Shown one piece after another: positions 1 through 12,260 of a stretch of DNA of 64,000 nt (within the stretch, counting starts at the first letter, position 1; each line of letters opens with the position of its first letter). The notes below the pieces were generated by a model. It did no database searches. It saw nothing but the letters and a program-made list of their open reading frames with translations, and was not told where the DNA came from. The stretch is taken from positions 15,001,356 to 15,065,355 of the forward strand of contig NC_060884.1 of the NCBI RefSeq assembly GCF_014805685.1. The letters are read 5' to 3'. The stretch comes from Silurus meridionalis. Its lineage: Eukaryota > Chordata > Actinopteri > Siluriformes > Siluridae. Made by a program: the position numbers and the translations under genes.

Positions 1-586
1 ATAAAAGGTGTATTCCATGTTAAATTCTGTAAATATATACAATTACCACATTTCCCCTTGGGGATTATTAGAGTACTAGGTACTATACACTAAATATAAG
101 ACATTATTATTACAAACACTCAGATGGAGAAAGACTGGTTTAATAACGTGCTTCCTCTAAATAACAAACACAAACAGAAAAGACATGACTTTATTCTAAT
201 AAAAAATAAATAAATAAATAAAACATTTCCAAAACCATTTGAGGAGAAAAATAAAGGAAGACGACATCAATACTGCACTTAATTTACACTGCATTACACG
301 TGCACTTGAGTCTACAGCAGGACTGCTGTCAGAGTATAACGGACACATCAGCAAAGAAGGCTGCAGGATTAATAGCTTCCTTGTTAGGGTTGTGTCCGTT
401 TGTAATCACCTGACATGACTGTCGCCGACAGGTTACATGAATCTATAGTAGTTTGTCGATTCACATTATTGAATCATTTCTTTATACCGCTTTACGATTC
501 ATCAGGTAAAATTTAGATCTTCTCATGATGGTATATTGCATTGTAAATCTACAATCACATCCCTCTTATAAAATATATATACAGTA

Positions 587-1066
587 TATTACCAAAAGTA
601 TTGGATCACCTAGTCAAGTATCAGATGTCCTTTTTAAGCGTCACATTCTACATTTAGTTCCAATTTGCTCTTATAATTCCCTTCACTCTTATTGGAAGAT
701 GTTTCACTAGATTTTGGAGTGTGCTTGTGGAGATTTTTGCTCATTTAGACACAAGGGTGTTAGTAAAATCAGGTAGTGAAGTAGGTGAGGTGAGGAGGCC
801 TGGGGTGTTCCAGTTCATCCCAAAGGTGTTCAAATAGGGTTTAGATCAAAGCTCTGAAGCAGAAGATCTTCCACTCCAACCCAAGCAGAGCATATATTAA
901 TGGAGTATGCTTTGTGCACTGGGGCATTGTCATGCTGGAACAGGTTTGGGTCTCCTAGTTCAAGTGAAGAGAACATTTCTGTGTGCCTTCAGCTTTGCGA
1001 TAACAGGTTGGGAAAAAGAACCACATATTGCTGGGAAAGTCAGGTGACCCAATACTTTTGGCAATA
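587..1066 (-). mobile_element. Tc1/mariner-like element relic with terminal inverted repeats
   Basis: The ends are inverted copies of each other: TATTACCAAAAGTATTGG on the left, and the complement of CCAATACTTTTGGCAATA on the right. The minus strand between them holds a decayed Tc1-type catalytic segment (FQHDNAPVHKA, then a broken DLNPI region). Too degraded to be active. It lies in the ddx27 intron just 3' of the last visible exon. Confidence 0.75.
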
Positions 1067-1134
1067 AATATTTTATACGAAAAATACATTTCTAAAAAAT
1101 TTTTTAAAAGTATTGGAAAAGTAATGAAACCTAC

Positions 1135-2234
1135 CGTTTTGACTCCCTCAATATCCAGACCTCTGGCTGCTACATCGGTGGCTACGAGGATGTCAATCTG
1201 CTCATCTTTAAATCGCCTAATAATGAGAGTAAAGACAAAGGCATTAAGCATTTGAGTGCAAAAATACGCATTTGAATTTTTTTTGTCTGTATAAACCCTA
1301 TGAACATTTCTGCTATGAGGGAAACATTTCCAGGAGCACTGAATGTCACCGGTGTGTACCTGAGACTCTCTATTCGCTGTGTCTGAGACAGGTTTCCATG
1401 GAGCTCTCCGACCTTCAACCCCATGAGGCCGAGGAGGATGTGCATGCGGTGGGCCTGTTTCTTGGTCTGGGTGAACAACATCACATGGTCCTGAAACGTG
1501 CGTGTGAGGAGTGCTGTTTACAGGGTAAGAAACAAGTAAAACATTAGTTTACATGAGCAATTCCTGTGGCTGAAACAGAGTTAGAGAGGAGCAAAAAAAC
1601 AAATGAAATATAGAAAATGATGTTAAAAAAGATGTTCCCTCACCTGCAACTATAGCCTCTCTCTCTCCCTCTCTTGCTGGTCGAATCCTTATAAATTCTT
1701 GTCTGAGGTATGGTGCCACATCCGTGTTACTGTTCACAAAGATTTTCACTGGCTGCTTCAGTGACACTGAGGCCAGATCCTTCACCTGCATTACACAACG
1801 ACAACAACATTTAGCTTTCAATCAGGACGCAGTTTTTAGATTTACAGTTTATGGCGTTTGGCAAAAACCCAAATCCAGAAACATTTATTACATCATACAA
1901 CTCCGTAGATATGGGGCTAAGGGCCTTACTCAGGGCCCAGGAGTGGCATCCTGGTGTGGCTGGGATTTCAACTAACTTGCTGAACTCTCAGAAAGTCCAG
2001 TGCCATAACCACTAAGAGACCGCATGACCCTATAACTATACAATAAACTATTAACTACATAATTCTATGCACATAGAGTCAGGTTGAGCATTCTAAGCAC
2101 ACCAACTCTTGTAAAATTCTCTGTTGCATTATTTGGCTGTTGACTTACAACAGAGACCCAATACAACAAAAAAATATGGTGGATGAAGCAAAGCAAAAGA
2201 ACATGATGCTTTCATCGCTTTCCTGCCATAAATC

Positions 2235-2270
<36 letters not shown>

Positions 2271-5200
2271 ATACTTTGAATGGTAACTTTTTTGATTAGA
2301 TTTTAAACATTACTGTCTACACTGGTAACCTTACTAGATGCATAATTATCATATAGTTGTTTCTTTAATAGTACTGGGCACTAGGGGTGGGCGCTATATC
2401 AGTATGAACGTGACTACCAGTATTATGCTCTGCCATGATATGGATTTTGCTATACAGTGGATGCCGTTACATATTCATTAATTAAAATTTTGCATTTAAA
2501 TTGTTTTGCATTCATCTCGTATCTTCTTTCTTTTGAATTGGTACAATGTCCTCCGCGATGCGATGTGCTATTGCACTTATGTCTTATTTTTTGCTCGTCT
2601 TGTCAAAAAGAATGCTGGCAGCGAATAAAAACTTAATTGATTGCTGAGTGGGAGCCATGCTCGTCTATGTGCATGCTCCGCCTCTAGTTATATCTGTTGC
2701 ATGCATTTGGGTTCATTCCTCATATTTTTTTAGGTTGTTAAAGAGATTGCTGATCCACCTTTTGTTTACAACAACATGACACAAATTGCATTTTTTTAGT
2801 GGTTGATGGAGATTTTAAACCCAAACCAGTTCCAAATAGAGCAAATTCATGGTGTTAGACCACCAGTATAAGTACTGGGACATTAAGAGTGAGTCTACCT
2901 CTTCACTCATGGTGGCTGAGAACAGCATAGTCTGCCTCTGATAAGAGCACATTCGGATAATCTCCTTCATCTGCTCTTCGAAATATTCATCCAACATCCT
3001 GTTTAAAAAAAAAAAAAAAAAAGAAGAAAAAAAATAGAAACATTATCAACCATCATATAAATAACTGTATAATCTCAGTCAAATAAATAAACCATAGCTG
3101 ACATCCAACTATCAAATGTTAAGACTGTGCATAATGATTGCATAACCTACTCTCTTAAAGCCAGAATTCAACCTAAACTAATAGCCAAGGTTAACGCTGC
3201 TCTTTTAGATTAGTAAAGTCTCAGTCATTCTCTTTGCCCTTGCCATGAACATGATTGTCATGACAGCAGAGTTGTAGAGCAGAGTGTAGAGGCCCTGTGA
3301 TGAGAACTGGAGTGTTACAGCCCCCAATAAAAGCCTTTATGGATGACCGGACAGTCACCACGACATCTGTCCTATGTAGTAGATGAATTCTCCAAGGGCT
3401 AGTGAAACTCATTAATTGGGGAAGGATGAGTTTTAAACCAGCAAAACCGAGGTTGTTAGTGCACAAGAGTGGGAAAGTGGTGGACAGCCTTGGTAAGCTG
3501 TCTGACTGTGGCCTCAAGGATTCTTCTTCTCTCCAGAAGGCCAGTAAAGAACTTGAGTTTTGGCTCAGTAAGGTGGACAAAGAAGAGTATCCTGCATCGG
3601 ATACTGTGGCCCATGGTACTGTATGAAGTGCCCATAACAACAATCGAGTCCCTGCAGAGAAAAATAAGCATCTATCTGCAAAAGTGGCTTGGTCTACCGC
3701 GAAGCCTGAGCAGTGCTGCTTTATAACGGCACCAGCAATATTCTGCAACTCCCGGTTAGTAGCCTAATTGAAAAAGTTCATGGTGTCAAGAACGTCGGAG
3801 GTATGGCAGTATAGAGAGTCTAGGGATCCGACAGTAGCAGCAGCTGGCATACAGGTGCAAACAGAGAAAAAAAATGGAGTGCAGAGAAATCGCTGAGTCA
3901 TGGTTGATGCGCAAGGCACTGGTGGGGCCCATAGCAACAGGGCGTGCAGGTTTTTACTACTTCTTGGTTGTGAGAATTGACTATGCTCAAGGTAAAGTAC
4001 ATCAACATCTTGTTCAGGAGAAAGTACGAACAGGCGTGGAGGAAGTAAAAGCTATCCGGATGGTGGGAAAGGGACAGCAAGGAACTTGGACTGGATAGGT
4101 CAATGTTCGACAACGTAAAATCACCTGGGCTGATTTCCGGAAAGCAGATTTCCATCGTATAAGGATCTTGGACCAAAGCTTCTATGATGTCTTACCGAGT
4201 CAGGCAAACCTTCACATGTCTAGGGCAAACACGAGACATCTTCCTGTCCCCTCTGTTCGTGAAGTGGATTCCTAGGACATCTCCTTAGCAGCTGCCCAAA
4301 AGCCCTTGAAGATGGGTGCTATTGTTGGCACCACGACTAAGTGCTCAAGGCAGTTGCTGAGAGCTTAGCCATAGCCATCAAGGCAAACAAGGGCCACCAC
4401 AAGGCATTGATCACCAAGTTTCTTAGAGCCGGCCCACCCACAACCGAGAGTAAACTCTGTGCTCCTCACCACTGCTACTGACTGCCAATTGGAAGTGGAT
4501 CTTGATAAACAGCTGAAGAACCCTAATAGAATTACATTCACACTGCTTCATCCAGACAATCATTGCCTAAGTTCCCACCAAGCAATTGATCTCTTTGGAG
4601 CTCACATGGACAAGGCCAATCGGAGAAAGCATGCTAAGTACCAAGGCCTAGTCGAAGAGTGTAGAAGGCAGAGCTGGAAAACTAGTTGTGAGCCTTTGGG
4701 GTGGGCTGCAAATGATTTGCAGGGTGTTCACTACGCAAAGCACTTGCACTACTAGGCATCACCGAGGAAGCAAAGAGAAAGGTGATTAAAAACCCAACTG
4801 AAGCCACAGATAAAGCCACTAGGTGGCTTTGGATTAAGAGCTGTGGGCAATCGCTACTGGGACACAGACCAGGGTCTGATCAACCCTGGCTAGGTTGTCT
4901 GGACAAGGGTGTCTGATGTTTAAATACCCGAAAAACCCAATGAACCCAGGATACATCACTGATGATCCCAGTGTATATGCATGATGTATGTTTCTCTAGA
5001 GAACAGCATCACACAAAGATTCAGACAGACAGATTATGTTTTTCCTGTAAATGTAAACATTTGATGTGAAGTCTTACCTGTCTGCCTCATCCAGAATAAG
5101 CACCTCAATTTGACTAAGCTCAAAAGATGGAGTGTTGTGTAAGTGATCTATCAAGCGGCCAGGTGTGGCAATCAGGACGTCAGGACCCAGCCTCAGTGCT

Positions 5201-5734
5201 GCCTCTTGAGACTTCAAGTCCAAGCCGCCTGAGCAAAGACACAACAAAAGAAGAGTAAGTGTGCATTCTCAACTTTGCTGCCTTTGAACAAAATGACGTT
5301 CTGTTCAGAATAAAACAGTCATCTGAACAAGAATATTTAAAACCAGTCCATTACTTATTCTGTACATAGGCCTGGAATACCAAACAATACAATTCAATAA
5401 TTTTTCGACTTATTTTAAAGATTAAAGAAGTGTATTGCATATTTTATATACAAAATTAGGCTACATTTTTACTCTCCTCACCTGTGGCAATTTGACATGA
5501 TTCAGTAACCACCTTTATGATAAAAAATAACCTAGATATCAGTGTACATGTGACTGACAAACAAAAGAGTTTAAAAATATTATCAACATATAAACGTTTC
5601 ATACGAAATGCCATTAAAAGAATAGTGCTGCACTTTTAATAACCTTTTGGATGATATATATCATGTATTAATCATAGAAATGTATCAATTTTAATAAAAA
5701 TAAGTTTAATTACAATTGCTGCTATATTTCTATG

Positions 5735-5823
<89 letters not shown>

Positions 5824-7303
5824 CTATTGGCTATTAGCTAGAGTTAAACTGCAAGTAAAAATATATGATTATTGAAGATTATCAGAATGAAATATTGATC
5901 TAATTCTGCCACTGATTGTCAGGTACCCAGGGAGCATTAATACAGAATTAAGGTGATTACACAAGTCTTCAATAATGGGAAAGTCTCATTTTAAAACCAA
6001 AAGCAGACGGCATGAAAATGAGGCACATACCCACGGCCAGGCAGAAGGTGATGTTGGTGAACTGGCCCAGCTGGCGTGCTACAGAGTGCACTTGGATACC
6101 CAGCTCTCTGGTGGGCACGAGCACAAGCACACGAGTCACCTGCGTTACTCTAGGTTTATAAAGGAGACGCTCCAGTACAGGCAACATGAATGCAGCAGTC
6201 TTACCTGAGAGGGAGTTAGACAGAGGGAGAGAGAAAGGTAAATAAAGTGCTATGATCCAAACATATTCGACTTTACAAGCCACCAAAAGCAGCTTCAAAG
6301 CATCTTGGAATCACACGTGTCTCTCTGCAGTGAATTGAAATGATCCTATTAAAGTGCTTAAGCAGCAGTTTGCTTCACCAAAATCAATACACTAAACCAT
6401 ATGTTCTCGACACAAACTCGTTTTTTTTCCAATACATATGGTGTGCATTTCCAGACTGTCTGCAGCTGCACACTCTTACACCCAGTGATTCACTTTAAAT
6501 AAAAAGAGCCCATATGCTATCGTTCATCTGTGATGTATAGTGAATGTGATGCGTGCTTAGGTATTTTTGGAGCACAGATTTAATCATTAGCAAAAAAAGC
6601 TACACAATTTTCTGTCAGCAGTGCATATACACCGACCAGGCATAACATTATGACTTTATAACATTGTAACTGTGATGTCTGGGTCAGACATCACTGCTCT
6701 TGTGGAATGTTCCCAGTCTACTGTGGTCAGTGTCGATCAAAAGTGATCTAAGGAAGGAACAGTGATGAACCAGTAACAAGGTCATGGGTGGCCGAGGTTT
6801 ATTGATGCACATGGGGATCAAAGGCTGGCCGATCCAACAGACGGGCAGCTGTAGCACAAATTGCTGAAGAGGTTAATGCTGTTTATACTCGACAGGTCAT
6901 GAATGTTTTTGCAGGAAAAGGAGACCAACACAATATTAGGCAGGTGGTCATAATGTTATGCCTGATCGCTGTATACACCTTGTTATCCATACTATAATTT
7001 TTCATTCATTGCCATGATTTGAATTGATAAATGTCCTGGAGAGGATCCCTTTAAACGGGTTGAGGACTCTGCACGAGACTGTTACCCTTAATTATTAACA
7101 ATTAAGGGTATATCATTCTTATACGAAGATTTGGAAGGTACAACACATGCTTTCTACAGCACCCATAGTAAATAATACTGCCACGTTTGAGCAATACCAG
7201 TTCCAGTGGCAGCACATGCACAGATATCTTTTCCCAGTAAACCCACTGGAACACACGCCTTCTGGATAGGTGTGGGCTGCTTGAAACCCATGGTGGTAAT
7301 GGC
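1135..7303 (-). CDS. ddx27: DDX27 helicase core exons (Q motif to motif V)
   Basis: These seven exons carry the two RecA-like lobes of the helicase. Lobe 1 covers exons 7198-7303 (Q motif and Walker A start), 6031-6204 (KT of Walker A, then PTRELG), 5078-5228 (TPGR and VLILDEAD) and 2899-2998 (MLFSAT). Lobe 2 begins with 1644-1785 ([19 protein letters not shown]), 1360-1513 ([16 protein letters not shown] and [10 protein letters not shown]) and 1135-1216 ([14 protein letters not shown]). Every ATPase residue expected of an active DEAD-box enzyme up to motif V is intact. The exon with DEAD itself (5078-5228) has no long open frame on either side and is easy to miss. Confidence 0.95.
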
Positions 7304-10300
7304 CTGTGGAAAAAAATCAGGACAATCTGTTACCAAAATACATGTCTGATTTCGAATTATATTTCAAGAGGCGAACCCAAGCACTAGTCATGCCACCTGA
7401 CCTTCAGCAAAGGTCTGGAGAGATTCATGTCCTGGAATGTTAGATTTTCATCATACTGCGAGGCATCTTCAAAGAAGGCTTCAGGCTGCAGAAAAAAAAT
7501 TAATACATTCACAAGAAAAACACGATGATGAACTCAAGGGTGCATTAGACATTTTACACGATGTGTGATGTTCAATGAGATTACATACCTCTTCTGCTGC
7601 CTTCGTTTTCCTTTTTTCCCCTTTTCTCTTAGTGTATCTGTAATGAGAATGTATTACAATAGTTTTGCATGTGGAAGCTGAAAAACCAAAGCAAGCCTAC
7701 CACACAAACGTGCACTTTTTATTTTGGAAGTTTTAAAGATTATAAACACTCTCCCATAACCCAAATCTACACTGAACATTTTACTACTACCACCATTTTC
7801 TCTACTTTGTGCAATATCATATACGTGCAATTCTTTTTTTCAATCCTGCTTCACTGCATTAGACTGTCACTTTCTGCCACAGATCAATGTGTAATTTTGT
7901 CAATGCTTGGTCATTTAGTTATGTCTGGTTGTGTTTTGTGTTATTGTTGTAGAAGTCTTTGTCTTGAAATATCATATCAATGTGCAATAGGATTTTTTAA
8001 CCAATTGAACAATTGCTGCACTATTATGTCCCTCGGTCATGGGCCAATGTGTACCGTATTCTATGCTTTGTCATTTAGTTGTGTTAGTTATAAACATAAA
8101 TTAGTTTAAATTTCTACTATGCTCAAGCACCTTTGGCCAATAAAGCCAAGGATTGCAAGACACACCCCTGTAAACCACAAACCGGTTTGGTGCAATGTTT
8201 ACTCTCCTGCACAAACAGATTCGGCCATGTCTGTCCCAGTAAAGGGGCAAAAAAAGATAGATTCTAGAAGATAGTGTGTGTGGAAGCAGATCGAGTAAGT
8301 ACAAGATATACGAGTGTGATGGTGAAGTGTCCACATACTGTTTGCAAAATAGTGCAAAATTAATTGTCTTGTTGAAAAAGTAGGTAGATCAGAGCATCTA
8401 AGTTCTGACTGGGACCAAAATCAGGACCATAACAATCTAAATCTAGTCAAAACACAGGTTTATATGCATGCAGTGGTTCTAATAGGTTTCCAAAGTAACA
8501 ACTCTTTCACAGGGACGTGCAGGATGGACTCAGCTCAAATACTTACACACGTTTACAAAAAACTATTTGTTGCCCATTGATAAAGAGAACTTTCGGAGAA
8601 TTTATAACAAGTTTTATAAAAGGCTTTCGCTTTTTATACTCCAGCTTTATCCTGCAGTTCTTCAGCACTCACCTGCTTTTTTGAAAACAACTTCATCCTC
8701 AGAATCGAACTCGTCTTCGTCATCAACATCACTCCCACCGTTGTCATCTTCAACAGTTTCATCCTCCTGAACTTCAGCTCCATCGTCAGCATCATCGTCA
8801 TCAGGTTCAGCATCATTATCGTTTTCGTCATCGTCGTCATCATCATCATCATCTTTGTCCTCCTCTTTCGTGATGACGGATTTATCACTTTTGTTGCCTC
8901 CTTTCTGGACTTTTTCCTAGACACCAGCAGAAGCAGAAAATAAGCCACAGCACAACAATGATACCACATTTGAAAGTAGCACTCAGCAGAGTCTTACCTC
9001 GATTTTACGCTTCTTACGCACTTTCTCTATCTTCTCATCCAGCGTGGTGGGTGCTTTCTAGAAAGTGGAAAACACATCAGCCATGACATTAAGCACATTT
9101 AGCAAAGGAGTCTGTTGAACCATGACACCGTATTACACTCACTCTCTTTTTAAGTTGGCTCATAACGTCCGCCATGGCCCAGTCCTCGCTGTACAACCCG
9201 TCTCTCTCGCCAAACTCAAAGTCTGCGTTGAAGTCGCCATTGCTTCGTCCTTTCAGCGCTCTCTTCTCCTTACTCAATACGATGGGTTGCTCCTGTCCAT
9301 TTAAATTAAAAATACACGTTGAACGACTTTCATTTTGATCTGCATGCAATTAACAGGTCATCTGCAATGACATTGTATAGTTGTTCTGAGCAGACTGCTT
9401 TAGTTTCAAATGATAAATAAAATATTGATATCATTTCACTTTGAATAAAGTGATCTTTCTTTCACCAAAATGATGTTAGACAACCTGCGGATGCTGGTGG
9501 CAGTGTAAGTCGGCCTTTGCTTTATTTCTACCTAAAGAAAATAATGCAGCAGTGCTTTATTTCATGGTTCTGTCCTTCTTACATTGGACACTCCATCCAC
9601 ACAGATTGAGATAAAGCTTTGACTTTCATGCTAACAGCGAAACAGTCCCAGACCATCACACTACCACCACCATATTCTACTGTAGGTATTATGCTCTTTT
9701 TCTGAAACGTGGTGTTACTTTTACGCCAGACGTAATGGGACACACCGTCCAAAAAGTTTAACTTTTGTCTCGTCAGTCCACAGAGTATTTTCTCAAAAGT
9801 CTTGGGGATCATCAAGATGTTTTCTGGCAAAACTAAGACGAGCCTTTATGTTCTTTTTGCTCAGCAGCGGTTTTCTTTCTTCGGTTTAGTCTCTTTCTTA
9901 TGGTGGAGTCATAAACACTGACCTTAACTGAGGCAAGTGAGGTCTACAGTTTTCTGGATGTTGGTGTGGGGTCTTTTGTGACCTCTTGAATGAGTCGTCA
10001 TTGTGCTCTTGGGGTAATTTTGGTCGGCCGGCCACTCCTGGGAAGGTTCTCCACTGTTCCATGTTTTTGTTATTTGTGAATAAGGGCTCTCACTGTGTTT
10101 CACTGGAGTCCCAAAGCTTCAGAAATGGCTTTATAACCTTTTCCAGACTGATAGATCTCAATTACTTTCTTTCTCATTTGTTTCTGAATTTCTTTGGATC
10201 TCGGTATGATGTCTAGCTTTTGAGGATCTTTTGGTTCTACTTCACCTTGTCAGGCAGGTCCTATTTAAGAGATTTCTTGATTGCAAACAGGTGTGGCAGT

Positions 10301-11819
10301 AATCAGGCCTGAGTGTCTCAGATGTGATAAACCACAGTTTTAACAGGGGGGCAAACACTTTTTTCACACAGGGCCATGTAGTTTTGGATTTTGTTTTCCC
10401 TCAATAATAAAAACCTTCATTTAAAAACTGCATGTTGTGTTTACTTGTGTTATCTTTTACTAATATTTAAATTAGTTTGATGATCTGAAACATTAAAGTG
10501 TGAAAAAACAGGCAAAAAAAAATAAGAAAACAGGACACTTGTGTCAGAGTTTCCACGGCATGTCTGGTCTTTCGCTCTGTACATCTCCTCAACACGTTCA
10601 ACGAAGTTATTGGATGAAATACAAGAAGTTTAACTAAACTTGATTATAGAAGGTTATAGGACTGTGGTAAAACCTGCGATGTTGTTTGGTTTAGAGACAG
10701 TGGCATTGAGTAAAAGACAGGAGGTGGAGCTGGAGGTAGCAGAGCTGAAGATGTTGAGGTTTTCGTTGGGAGTGACGACGATGAACAGGGTGAGAAATGA
10801 GTTTATTAGAGGGACAGCGCATGTAAGACGTTTTGGAGACAAGGTGAGGGAGGCGCGTTTGAGATGGTTTGGACATGTGCAGAGGAGGGACATGGGGTAT
10901 ATCGGTAGGAGAATGATGAGGATGGAGCCATCAGGAAGGAGGAAAAGAGGAAGACCAAGGAGGAAGTTTATGGATGTGATGAGGGAAGACATGCAGGTAG
11001 TTGGGTTGAAAGAGGCAGATTTAGAGGACAGAGGGGTATGGAGACGGATGATCCGCTGTGGCGACCCCTAGTGGGAGAAGCCGAATTAAAGAAGAAGAAG
11101 AAGAAGGAGAGGAAGAAGAACATAACGTGGTACAGTGGCATCATAATAAAAGTGGGAACAGCGATTGGGAATTGTATACGTTAAATGATCTTTAAAGAAG
11201 TCATACATTGTGAACTGTTAAACTGATTGGTGTCTAGCAGTTTTATCCCCTAACAAGCTATCCACTGTTAGCAAGAGATTTTAAGGTAAAAATCAGTCGC
11301 AAACTGTGAATATATGTATGTTTTCTGGTAAACGGAAATGACATAAGGAAATAAAACTCAGTGAATGCAACTTGTGATTTTTTTTTTTGTTCAATCAGGT
11401 GGTATTAGCCGACATTCCAGCACTTTTTGTAATCAGATTTAATTTTCCTGTTTAAGTGCGTTACTAATTATTTTTATTGTCTTTGAAGAAACGATGACGT
11501 CACATTGTCGCCAACATTAGGAAAGCCAGTTTTATTTGATCACGGCTCATGTGTCCTCAGAGCTTTTTGCATTAATTCCGACCTCGTCTGAAATCACTCT
11601 GTGATCTACCGGATACACGTGAGAGCTTCTTCGCGTCTAGTAGCGAGAACATGGAGCTGGCTGGTTAGCTAGCAGTGTATAACAGGCAGGAAACCCTGTG
11701 ATAAAGAAGTCTAGAAGAATGTGGCGTTTACCCACCTCATCATCAGAGCCTGATTCCTCGTCTTCTGGAACATCAACATCGTCTGCAATGGTTCCGATCA
11801 GATCAAAATCCGACAACAT
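1135..11819 (-). CDS. ddx27: DEAD-box RNA helicase DDX27 (3' part beyond window)
   Basis: ATP-dependent RNA helicase of the nucleolus, involved in large ribosomal subunit and rRNA 3' processing (family knowledge). I placed 13 coding exons by reading the minus strand and matching splice sites: 11736-11819, 9143-9292, 8998-9057, 8673-8916, 7589-7637, 7402-7485, 7198-7303, 6031-6204, 5078-5228, 2899-2998, 1644-1785, 1360-1513 and 1135-1216. The start [11 protein letters not shown] aligns with the vertebrate DDX27 N-terminus; an in-frame ATG 60 nt upstream is less likely. Exon 4 encodes an acidic D/E run. Helicase motifs in order: Q motif GFKQPTPIQ, motif I ATGTGKT (split between exons 7 and 8), PTRELG, TPGR, DEAD, SAT, and motif [12 protein letters not shown]. 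Motif VI and the basic C-terminus are absent, so the gene continues past position 1. Reading frame is continuous except in exon 5, where one nucleotide appears to be missing. Confidence 0.96.
1915..2035 (+). repeat. SINE-like degenerate repeat
   Basis: Contains the fish-type segment 'GGGCCTTACTCAGGGCCC ... TAACCACTAAGAGAC', like the tRNA-SINE-related repeats that recur at 25030-25140 and 55040-55135. Identification rests on recall of these motifs only. Confidence 0.4.
2235..2270. repeat. (TTA)n microsatellite
   Basis: About 12 uninterrupted ATT/TTA units in a ddx27 intron. Confidence 0.9.
3230..4925 (+). mobile_element. Degenerate non-LTR retrotransposon, R2/R4-like (restriction-like endonuclease type), 3' half
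   Basis: Fragments in shifting plus-strand frames follow the order of the C-terminal half of an RT protein found widely in fish and corals. In order: a decayed RT segment; [20 protein letters not shown] and [14 protein letters not shown] (3600-3726); a [27 protein letters not shown] piece (3874-4098); a zinc-knuckle-like and 'CPKAL' stretch (about 4230-4330); and a 4459-4790 block ending [28 protein letters not shown] and ATRWLW, where related proteins carry a restriction-like endonuclease. Stops and frameshifts throughout make it a dead copy. It is antisense to ddx27, inside the intron between the exons at 5078-5228 and 2899-2998. Clade assignment is from memory. Confidence 0.65.
5737..5820. 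repeat. (AT)n microsatellite
   Basis: About 42 uninterrupted AT units in the ddx27 intron between the exons at 6031 and 5228. Confidence 0.95.
6626..6975. mobile_element. Non-autonomous DNA transposon with about 29-bp inverted repeats
   Basis: The left end reads TATACACCGACCAGGCATAA and continues with CATTATGAC. The right end is its inverted copy, with GTCATAATGTTATGCCTG before CGCTGTATA. The ends are TA-flanked. The 290 bp between them have no intact frame. Probably a Tc1/mariner-derived MITE. Confidence 0.75.
9575..10530 (-). mobile_element. Tc1-like transposon, truncated
   Basis: The minus strand carries broken transposase pieces, notably [14 protein letters not shown] and [16 protein letters not shown] (9579-9830), with the family DDE region around them. 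Upstream pieces of the N-terminal DNA-binding part lie at about 9840-10220. Sequence near 10330-10390 (CACTTTTTTCACACAGGGCC) matches the 5' flank usual in this fish Tc1 family. The C-terminal part of the transposase and the left inverted repeat are missing. Located in ddx27 intron 1. Confidence 0.8.
10630..11121 (+). mobile_element. RTE-type non-LTR retrotransposon 3' fragment with GAA tail
   Basis: A 143-residue frame (10640-11071) encodes the C-terminal end of an RTE-like RT protein: [38 protein letters not shown] and [15 protein letters not shown]. It is followed by GGCGACCCC and a (GAA)n tail at 11089-11121, as expected for a 5'-truncated RTE insertion. Two further copies of this 3' end are in the window (21072 and 53318), plus an upstream RT fragment at 17990. 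Confidence 0.8.
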
Positions 11820-12019
11820 GCTTCTGCTCCACACTGCAGATCTCAGCGTCTTGCTGAATTCAACCTCAAACACATTCAATTCCTACCACCTAACGCACAC
11901 TGTAACCCGACTCCTGGTACAGTCTGCGATTTGTTCTTGGGTGCTATTAATATATAAATGTTTTTAAATACCGAGATTTAAAACTGTTTCAAACGATGCA
12001 CGAGGACTAAACCCACATC

Positions 12020-12075
12020 GTTCAAGGCCCACGTGTTGTAAAAGTTCAAGAAGAAGATACGTCACTTCCGCTGCT
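12020..12075 (-). promoter_or_regulatory. Likely ddx27 core promoter: E-box and ETS/CRE-like motifs
   Basis: About 200-250 bp upstream of the ddx27 start codon sit a palindromic E-box CACGTG (12030-12035) and, on the minus strand, CGGAAGTGACGTA (12058-12070), which joins an ETS site to a CRE-like core. Such motifs are typical of TATA-less housekeeping promoters, and a CACGTG box fits a MYC-responsive ribosome-biogenesis gene. The motifs are seen; use as a promoter is inferred. Confidence 0.5.
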
Positions 12076-12119
12076 CTTTCTATTGCTCAACAGTGACATC
12101 TAAAGGTGTAGGGTTAAGT

Positions 12120-12260
12120 TTCACATTTACAGCATTTAGCAGATGCACTCATCCCGAGCGACGCACAAAAACCATAGTGCCTGTCAATAAACAAACCAAC
12201 ACTGGTCACTAGGTTGCAGACTTAAGGTACAATAAGCCTAAAACTCAGTTGAAAGGAATT
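12120..12260 (+). repeat. SINE-like repeat fragment
   Basis: Contains CATTTAGCAGATGCACTCAT followed by CCCGAGCGACGCAC, a degraded form of a very common fish short interspersed repeat ('...GGCAGACGC..TTATCCAGAGCGAC...'). Lies between the ddx27 promoter and the snrpb 3' end. Confidence 0.45.

Noticed and set aside
1..580. Search for the next ddx27 exon (motif VI, HRVGRTARAG).
   Set aside because: Neither strand shows it; the exon must lie beyond the window edge.
2380..2470. GGGGTGGGCGCTATATCAGT resembling the end of a fish hAT repeat.
   Set aside because: Too short and diverged, and no partner terminus was found.
3221..3748. 175-codon minus-strand frame.
   Set aside because: Antisense to the R2/R4-like element; the sense strand gives recognisable RT-protein motifs, this one none.
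8634..8969. Met-rich minus-strand frame across the ddx27 acidic exon.
   Set aside because: Wrong frame of the GAT/GAC repeat; the acidic D/E frame joins its neighbouring exons and matches DDX27.
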